From positions 1-9,213 of the forward strand of contig JBDNJK010000091.1 in assembly GCA_041687805.1 (NCBI GenBank): 9,213 bases of DNA, in the 5' to 3' direction. The notes under the pieces were generated by a model. The model was not told the origin of the DNA. It worked only from the letters and a program-made list of their open reading frames with translations, and searched no databases. Of the stretch, positions 6,196 through 9,213 are shown piece by piece. Both the position numbers and the translations under genes were made by a program. Source of the DNA: SZUA-87 sp041687805. GTDB lineage: Bacteria; Actinomycetota; Acidimicrobiia; Acidimicrobiales; Aldehydirespiratoraceae. How positions within the stretch are numbered: position 1 is the first letter of the stretch; every line of letters starts with the position of its first letter.

Positions 6196-6681
6196 ATGAC
6201 CACAGAAATGAACGGGCATCGACCCGTATCGGCCGAATGGCCAGCGTTCCACGAACGTCTCACCGAAACCCTGCAAGAAATGGCGGAGGACCAGTACCTC
6301 GTCATCATGTTGAAGAACACCAACCGCTACGTTCAGTTCTCCGCACAGGGCTTCTATGGCATGCGCGCCGAGACCGTCTGCAACAACGACCTCGAAGCCG
6401 CCGAACGTTTGACGACCGAAGAGATCGCTCTGCTGGGAGTGCTCGGCTGGGACGATCCCACGTCGGGCCCAAGTCTCACGCCCGACAACGACCCGGACGG
6501 ATCCCCCAACTACTTCCTCGAATGGGCCCCGCCCGCCGACTACGCCGAAATAGCAGCGCTTGCCGTGCGCACATTGCTAGAGGTCCATGACGTCGCCCAC
6601 CCCGGATGGCTTGAATACAAGGCGTTCGACGCTGAAGGCATCAACATCCTGCTCCCGGAATTGGGACTCAAACAAGCATGA
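6196..6681 (+). CDS. TY-Chap/YbjN-like small protein (predicted peptide-binding chaperone fold)
   Basis: 161 residues starting at ATG 6196, with GAAAGGA five bases upstream and 13 bases after the previous stop. The pattern resembles actinobacterial TY-Chap proteins, related to type III secretion chaperones and YbjN. Shared features are an N-terminal helix (WPAFHERLTETLQEMAED), a strand pair (YLVIMLKNTNRYVQFSAQ), MRAETVCNNDLEAAERL, LGWDDPT, NYFLEWAPP, and RTLLEVHDVAHPGWLEYKAF. It is acidic and cytoplasmic, with no signal peptide. Family recognition is from remembered pattern, so the name is moderate confidence. In an operon with a VWA fusion it could act as an adaptor or chaperone for its neighbours; that is inference. 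Confidence 0.65.
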   Translation: MTTEMNGHRPVSAEWPAFHERLTETLQEMAEDQYLVIMLKNTNRYVQFSAQGFYGMRAETVCNNDLEAAERLTTEEIALLGVLGWDDPTSGPSLTPDNDPDGSPNYFLEWAPPADYAEIAALAVRTLLEVHDVAHPGWLEYKAFDAEGINILLPELGLKQA

Positions 6682-6726
6682 CACCAGACGAAGTTGAGCT
6701 AGAACTGACACGAGGTCGGATAGGCG

Positions 6727-7575
6727 ATGACGTATTACGGCGAGGACTACCACAGGGCGTTCGACGCGGCGGCGAGCTGGCACGCCGTCCAGAAGCGCAA
6801 GGGCACTGAGATTCCCTACATCAGCCATTTGCTGGCCGTGTCGTCGCTGGTGTGGGAGGACGGTGGCGATGAGACAGAGGCGATCTCGGCGCTGCTACAT
6901 GATGCGGTCGAGGACACCGAGGCGACGATCGCCGACGTGCGCGACCAGTTCGGCGACAGCGTGGCCCAAATAGTCGCTCACTGCACCGATGCCGACCCGG
7001 TGGATGGAAGCTCGAAAGCCCCGTGGTTCGATCGCAAAGTCGTCCACATCAATCACCTGCGCGACGTCGCCGGCAGTGAAAAAGGCGCTTCGACGATGCG
7101 AGTCGTCGGAGCCGACAAACTCGCCAACGCACGCAGCATCCTCGCCGATCACCACGCCGGCGCCCCCGGACTTTGGGGACGGTTCAAAGGCGGCCTTGGT
7201 GGCACGGTCTGGTACCACCAGGAAATGACGGCCAACGTGGAACTGGCACTGTCCGGTTCGATGGTTGCCCGGGAGCTTCGAAACGTCGTCGACGAAATGG
7301 TTTCGGTGATGGATGACCTGTCAGCCGGGCTCGGTGACGTCAGCGAACGCATCGGCGCTGAACTCGGCGACACAGCGATCAGCGGTGGTCTCGGCGCGAC
7401 CAGACATCTGTCATTCGAGCTGGCACGCGCCGCGAACGCCGACGATCCCGAAGTCGCACTGATGCGGGTGCTGATGGCATGGCTGGCCCAGCCGTCAACG
7501 GAGCCAACCCGATCCGACCTCAACGCCAGCCAGATCGAGCTTCTAGATGCCGTGAGCCAAATCGTGTCGGCCTGA
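6727..7575 (+). CDS. HD-domain hydrolase, RelA/SpoT hydrolase type
   Basis: 282 residues. The first about 150 match the (p)ppGpp-hydrolase HD domain: HAVQKRKGTEIPYISHLLAV (His34), LLHDAVEDTEAT (His58, Asp59, Glu62, Asp63), FGDSVAQIVAHCTD and GADKLANARS (Asp130). All metal-binding His/Asp positions are kept. There is no synthetase domain, as in small alarmone hydrolases; the human relative MESH1 also dephosphorylates NADPH. The C-terminal 110 or so residues look helical (VARELRNVVDEMVSVMDDL, VALMRVLMAWLA) and are not part of the standard small enzyme. The ATG at 6727 has GAGG 11 bases upstream, a loose ribosome site, and follows the TY-Chap-like gene by 45 bases, so it is probably the last gene of the operon. 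The substrate could be alarmone, NADP(H) or another pyrophosphorylated nucleotide; sequence alone does not decide. Confidence 0.82.
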   Translation: MTYYGEDYHRAFDAAASWHAVQKRKGTEIPYISHLLAVSSLVWEDGGDETEAISALLHDAVEDTEATIADVRDQFGDSVAQIVAHCTDADPVDGSSKAPWFDRKVVHINHLRDVAGSEKGASTMRVVGADKLANARSILADHHAGAPGLWGRFKGGLGGTVWYHQEMTANVELALSGSMVARELRNVVDEMVSVMDDLSAGLGDVSERIGAELGDTAISGGLGATRHLSFELARAANADDPEVALMRVLMAWLAQPSTEPTRSDLNASQIELLDAVSQIVSA

Positions 7576-7601
7576 AAGACGGAGCGAACCAACACACTGG
7601 G

Positions 7602-7607
7602 TATAAG
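7602..7607 (+). promoter_or_regulatory. Possible -10 box before the 7687 gene
   Basis: TATAAG stands out in GC-rich DNA and sits about 80 bases before the next start codon. It is flanked by GGGT and ACCC, which can form a small hairpin. No good -35 box lies 16-18 bases upstream. It may drive the two downstream genes separately from the ARH-VWA operon. Confidence 0.3.
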
Positions 7608-7686
7608 ACCCGTACCTGGTCGAGGCTGTCGCCGTGTTGCGACGAGATGTAGGGTTTGGCAGGGCGGTGACGAGGAAGGCATATAG

Positions 7687-7959
7687 ATGCCAGCGGAGTG
7701 GGAGCAATACGAGAGCCGCTACAGGCTCCGCCATGAAACGTACGAGGCGTATGTTGACGTCTGGGTCAGACTCCCAGAGGCTCTCTCAAGGTTCTCAGGC
7801 TGGGCATCGTTCAGCCAGGCCGTGAGTGCCGAGCCGAAACAGCGAGACCGACCGGAGAGAGTTCGTGCTGCTGAAGAGCTCATGCGCGCCGGGGGCTACC
7901 AGATCGACAGTCCGACGGCTAGCGGTGCCAGTCGATGGGAGAAGGTCAGCAGGTCATGA
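7687..7959 (+). CDS. Small hypothetical protein, 90 residues
   Basis: I do not recognise this family. The start is strong: GAGGAAGG (7672-7679) ends seven bases before the ATG. The protein is soluble and charged, rich in Arg and Glu, with an aromatic N-terminal helix (EWEQYESRYRLRHETYEAYVDVW), a middle segment around PEALSRFSGWASFSQAV, and a helix ERVRAAEELMRAGGYQ. It has no signal peptide, membrane segment or cysteines. Its stop overlaps the ATG of the DUF559 nuclease gene (ATGA at 7956-7959), so the two are translationally coupled and may act together, for example as an inhibitor, specificity partner or regulator of the nuclease (inference). Confidence 0.65.
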   Translation: MPAEWEQYESRYRLRHETYEAYVDVWVRLPEALSRFSGWASFSQAVSAEPKQRDRPERVRAAEELMRAGGYQIDSPTASGASRWEKVSRS

Positions 7960-8762
7960 CGACGTGGAAGAAACTCGAGCTGCTCCCACGAGGATCTTCC
8001 GCAGCGCCATCGAACATGAGCCGGTCGCAGAAGCTGGCAGCAGCTGACGCACGGAGATCCAGCCCGACCGAGGCGGAGAGAATTCTCTGGAACGAGATTC
8101 GCGATCGAAAGCTCGACAGCTTCAGGATTGAGCGAGAGCGGGAGATTCTTGGATGGTGGGCCGATTTCTATTGCCCGGCGGCCCGCCTGGTGGTGGAAGT
8201 TGATGGCAGGGATCATCGAGAGAGGCGAGCGGAGGACAATCGACGTGATGAGGTGATGAAAGCCGAGCACTACCGTGTTCTTCGAATCCCGGCTTGGGTC
8301 GTCTTCAACGAACTGCCTGATGCGGTTGAGCGGATACACAGGGCCGTGGACACGCCGTGGGCTAGGCGCCGTCGCGAACGCGGCTTGAAGGCAGCGAGGA
8401 AGGTCGGCGAGAGTCGGTCCGCAAGCCACACGGTCGAGAACGACGAGGTCCCTGAGGACCTGTTGCGGCAGTCGCCGAATCCGGAGCGCCGAAAGTTCCA
8501 TTGCCTCGGCTGCGATCGGGCGTTTGTTACGGACGTGAATTCCACCGGCTGGATTGAGTGCCGAAGCTGTCTGGCGCACGATCTGCTTCGGCCAGTCTGT
8601 TTCTCATGCAAGAAGACTGTTGAGAAGGTGACGTCGCGCATGTGGTTCTGTCAGAGGTGCTCCGACATCCGGGATGTGGCAAACCGAGCGGCTCGTGCCG
8701 GCGATGTACACACTGGGCCCGTCTACAAGACGTCCGGGCGTGTGGATAGGCGCTGGCATTGA
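7956..8762 (+). CDS. DUF559-type (PD-(D/E)XK, Vsr-like) endonuclease with a four-CxxC C-terminal domain
   Basis: 268 residues from ATG 7956, chosen for its ATGA overlap with the preceding gene; an in-frame ATG at 7935 would lie inside that gene. The N-terminal half (about 33-132) matches DUF559, a family in the Vsr/PD-(D/E)XK nuclease fold: SPTEAERILWNEIRDRKLDSFRIERE, then GWWADFYCPAARLVVEVDGRDH (candidate active-site Asp70, Glu81, Asp83), DNRRDEVMKAEHYRVLRIPAW and a closing helix. A charged linker follows, then a Cys-rich domain with four CxxC knuckles at 183/186, 202/205, 215/218 and 232/235, enough for two zinc sites. DUF559 proteins usually lack this tail; it could bind DNA, RNA or protein. 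No methyltransferase or restriction partner is present in the window. The nuclease fold is confident; its target is unknown. Confidence 0.82.
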   Translation: MTTWKKLELLPRGSSAAPSNMSRSQKLAAADARRSSPTEAERILWNEIRDRKLDSFRIEREREILGWWADFYCPAARLVVEVDGRDHRERRAEDNRRDEVMKAEHYRVLRIPAWVVFNELPDAVERIHRAVDTPWARRRRERGLKAARKVGESRSASHTVENDEVPEDLLRQSPNPERRKFHCLGCDRAFVTDVNSTGWIECRSCLAHDLLRPVCFSCKKTVEKVTSRMWFCQRCSDIRDVANRAARAGDVHTGPVYKTSGRVDRRWH

Positions 8763-9090
8763 GCGGATCGCTATGTGGACGACCAGAGTGACCTGTCAAC
8801 CTGGAATCACGGCTTCACAGCGATTCATCGACTGCAAGCCACGAGATCCGAATCGATCGATCGGTCGAGTCCGAAACTTATATCGCTTTGATTCCGATTA
8901 TTGAGGGAGACAGATCCTGCAACACCTGGTGATAGCGAGTGCTGTCGGTCCTGATCTTGAGGACAATGGATCCAATAGAGCTCGTCACGGTTCGGTGACT
9001 AGACCTTGCGCATGCCGGGCGAAATCCTTGAGCAGATCGAATCTGGATAACTCGAACAGTCCCTCTGGTCAACTAGATGATTAGTTCCAA
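8763..9090. other. Intergenic stretch without a convincing gene
   Basis: No frame here shows a ribosome site together with recognisable protein. A minus-strand open frame (about 9072-8878) lacks a start signal and resembles nothing I can name. Small symmetries are present: GTCAC (8984-8988) with GTGAC (8995-8999), and AACTA (9071-9075) with TAGTT (9082-9086). The stretch has lower GC than the genes around it and may hold decayed DNA next to the mobile element. Confidence 0.5.
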
Positions 9091-9096
9091 GGGGTG

Positions 9097-9111
9097 CGCG
9101 CGGTTCGCGCG
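9097..9111. repeat. Short GC hairpin near the probable mobile-element edge
   Basis: CGCGCG-GTT-CGCGCG forms a six-base-pair hairpin with a three-base loop. It lies about 75 bases before the probable transposase start and could mark or lie near the left end of the element. No matching right end is inside the window, so this cannot be tested here. Confidence 0.3.
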
Positions 9112-9129
9112 GTATCCACCACGTAGAGC

Positions 9130-9211
9130 GCGAGGGTGTCCACGATCAGGGGCGTAAACAAACCCTGATCCCGAAGGACCGTGGCATGAACCCTGACCTG
9201 GACACCCTCGC
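9130..9211 (+). promoter_or_regulatory. Mutually exclusive hairpins around the transposase start
   Basis: GATCAGGG (9144-9151) pairs perfectly with CCCTGATC (9163-9170) over an 11-base loop. Alternatively GCGAGGGTGTCCA (9130-9142) pairs perfectly with TGGACACCCTCGC (9199-9211), extended by TCAGGG (9146-9151) with CCCTGA (9191-9196). The two structures share 9146-9151, so they compete. The long one ties up codons 2-9 and leaves the ribosome site and ATG in its loop. This could limit transposase expression. Confidence 0.45.
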
Positions 9212-9213
9212 AA
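9186..9213 (+). CDS. Probable transposase, first nine codons (runs off the window)
   Basis: ATG at 9186 follows GAAGGA (9173-9178) by seven bases, an excellent ribosome site, and the frame reads MNPDLDTLA to the window end. This opening resembles that of actinobacterial transposases I associate with the IS982 group, but nine residues are too few for a firm family call. The structured leader just upstream supports a mobile element. The rest of the gene lies outside the window. Confidence 0.45.

Noticed and set aside
7149..7682. 177-residue open frame on the minus strand
   Set aside because: It is antisense to the HD gene and to the following spacer, Ser/Pro/Arg-rich, with no motif.
7896..8579. 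227-residue open frame on the minus strand
   Set aside because: It is antisense to the DUF559 gene, whose motifs and coupled start are clear on the plus strand.
8878..9072. 64-residue minus-strand open frame
   Set aside because: No ribosome site and no recognisable similarity; too short to support by itself.
1..9213. CRISPR array, tRNA or rRNA
   Set aside because: No regularly spaced direct repeats and no tRNA- or rRNA-like segment were seen on reading either strand by eye.

Overview
The window reads as a GC-rich actinobacterial (Actinomycetota) chromosome segment. The reasons are GC-biased third positions, GTG starts, tightly packed or overlapping genes, likely leaderless transcripts, and families common in that phylum (EcsC-like, TY-Chap-like and DUF559 proteins). 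The genus cannot be read from the sequence. No rRNA, tRNA or CRISPR array was seen.

Layout. 1-92 (-): 5' end of an unrecognised gene leaving the window. 256-963 (-): EcsC-family protein. 1023-2647 (+): an overlapping pair, a CX5R protein phosphatase and an ADP-ribosylglycohydrolase (ARH). 2669-3406 (-): a Nudix plus winged-helix regulator of the NrtR type, convergent with that pair. 3407-3585: a divergent control region with two matching operator-like sites and two opposed promoters whose -35 boxes overlap. 3586-7575 (+): a four-gene probable operon of ARH-VWA fusion, histone-deacetylase-like hydrolase, TY-Chap-like protein and RelA/SpoT-type HD hydrolase. 7687-8762 (+): a small unknown protein translationally coupled to a DUF559 nuclease with a four-CxxC tail. 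8763-9185: no convincing gene. 9186-end (+): first codons of a probable transposase, so a mobile element probably begins here.

How the genes may work together (inference). NrtR-type proteins sense ADP-ribose or NAD-related ligands. Here such a regulator faces an operon starting with an ADP-ribosylglycohydrolase, and a second ARH is paired with a phosphatase across a convergent junction. Deacetylase-like and HD-hydrolase genes follow. The locus looks like an ADP-ribose/NAD-responsive module that removes several signalling marks (ADP-ribosyl, phosphoryl, perhaps acyl and alarmone or nucleotide phosphate). The VWA domain and TY-Chap-like protein suggest assembly with protein partners. No ADP-ribosyltransferase, sirtuin or macrodomain gene lies in the window, so the source of the ADP-ribose signal is not visible.

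Points most worth checking: the ARH-VWA fusion, the double operator, the apparent ATC start and short C-terminus of the deacetylase-like gene, and the DUF559/zinc-ribbon fusion.
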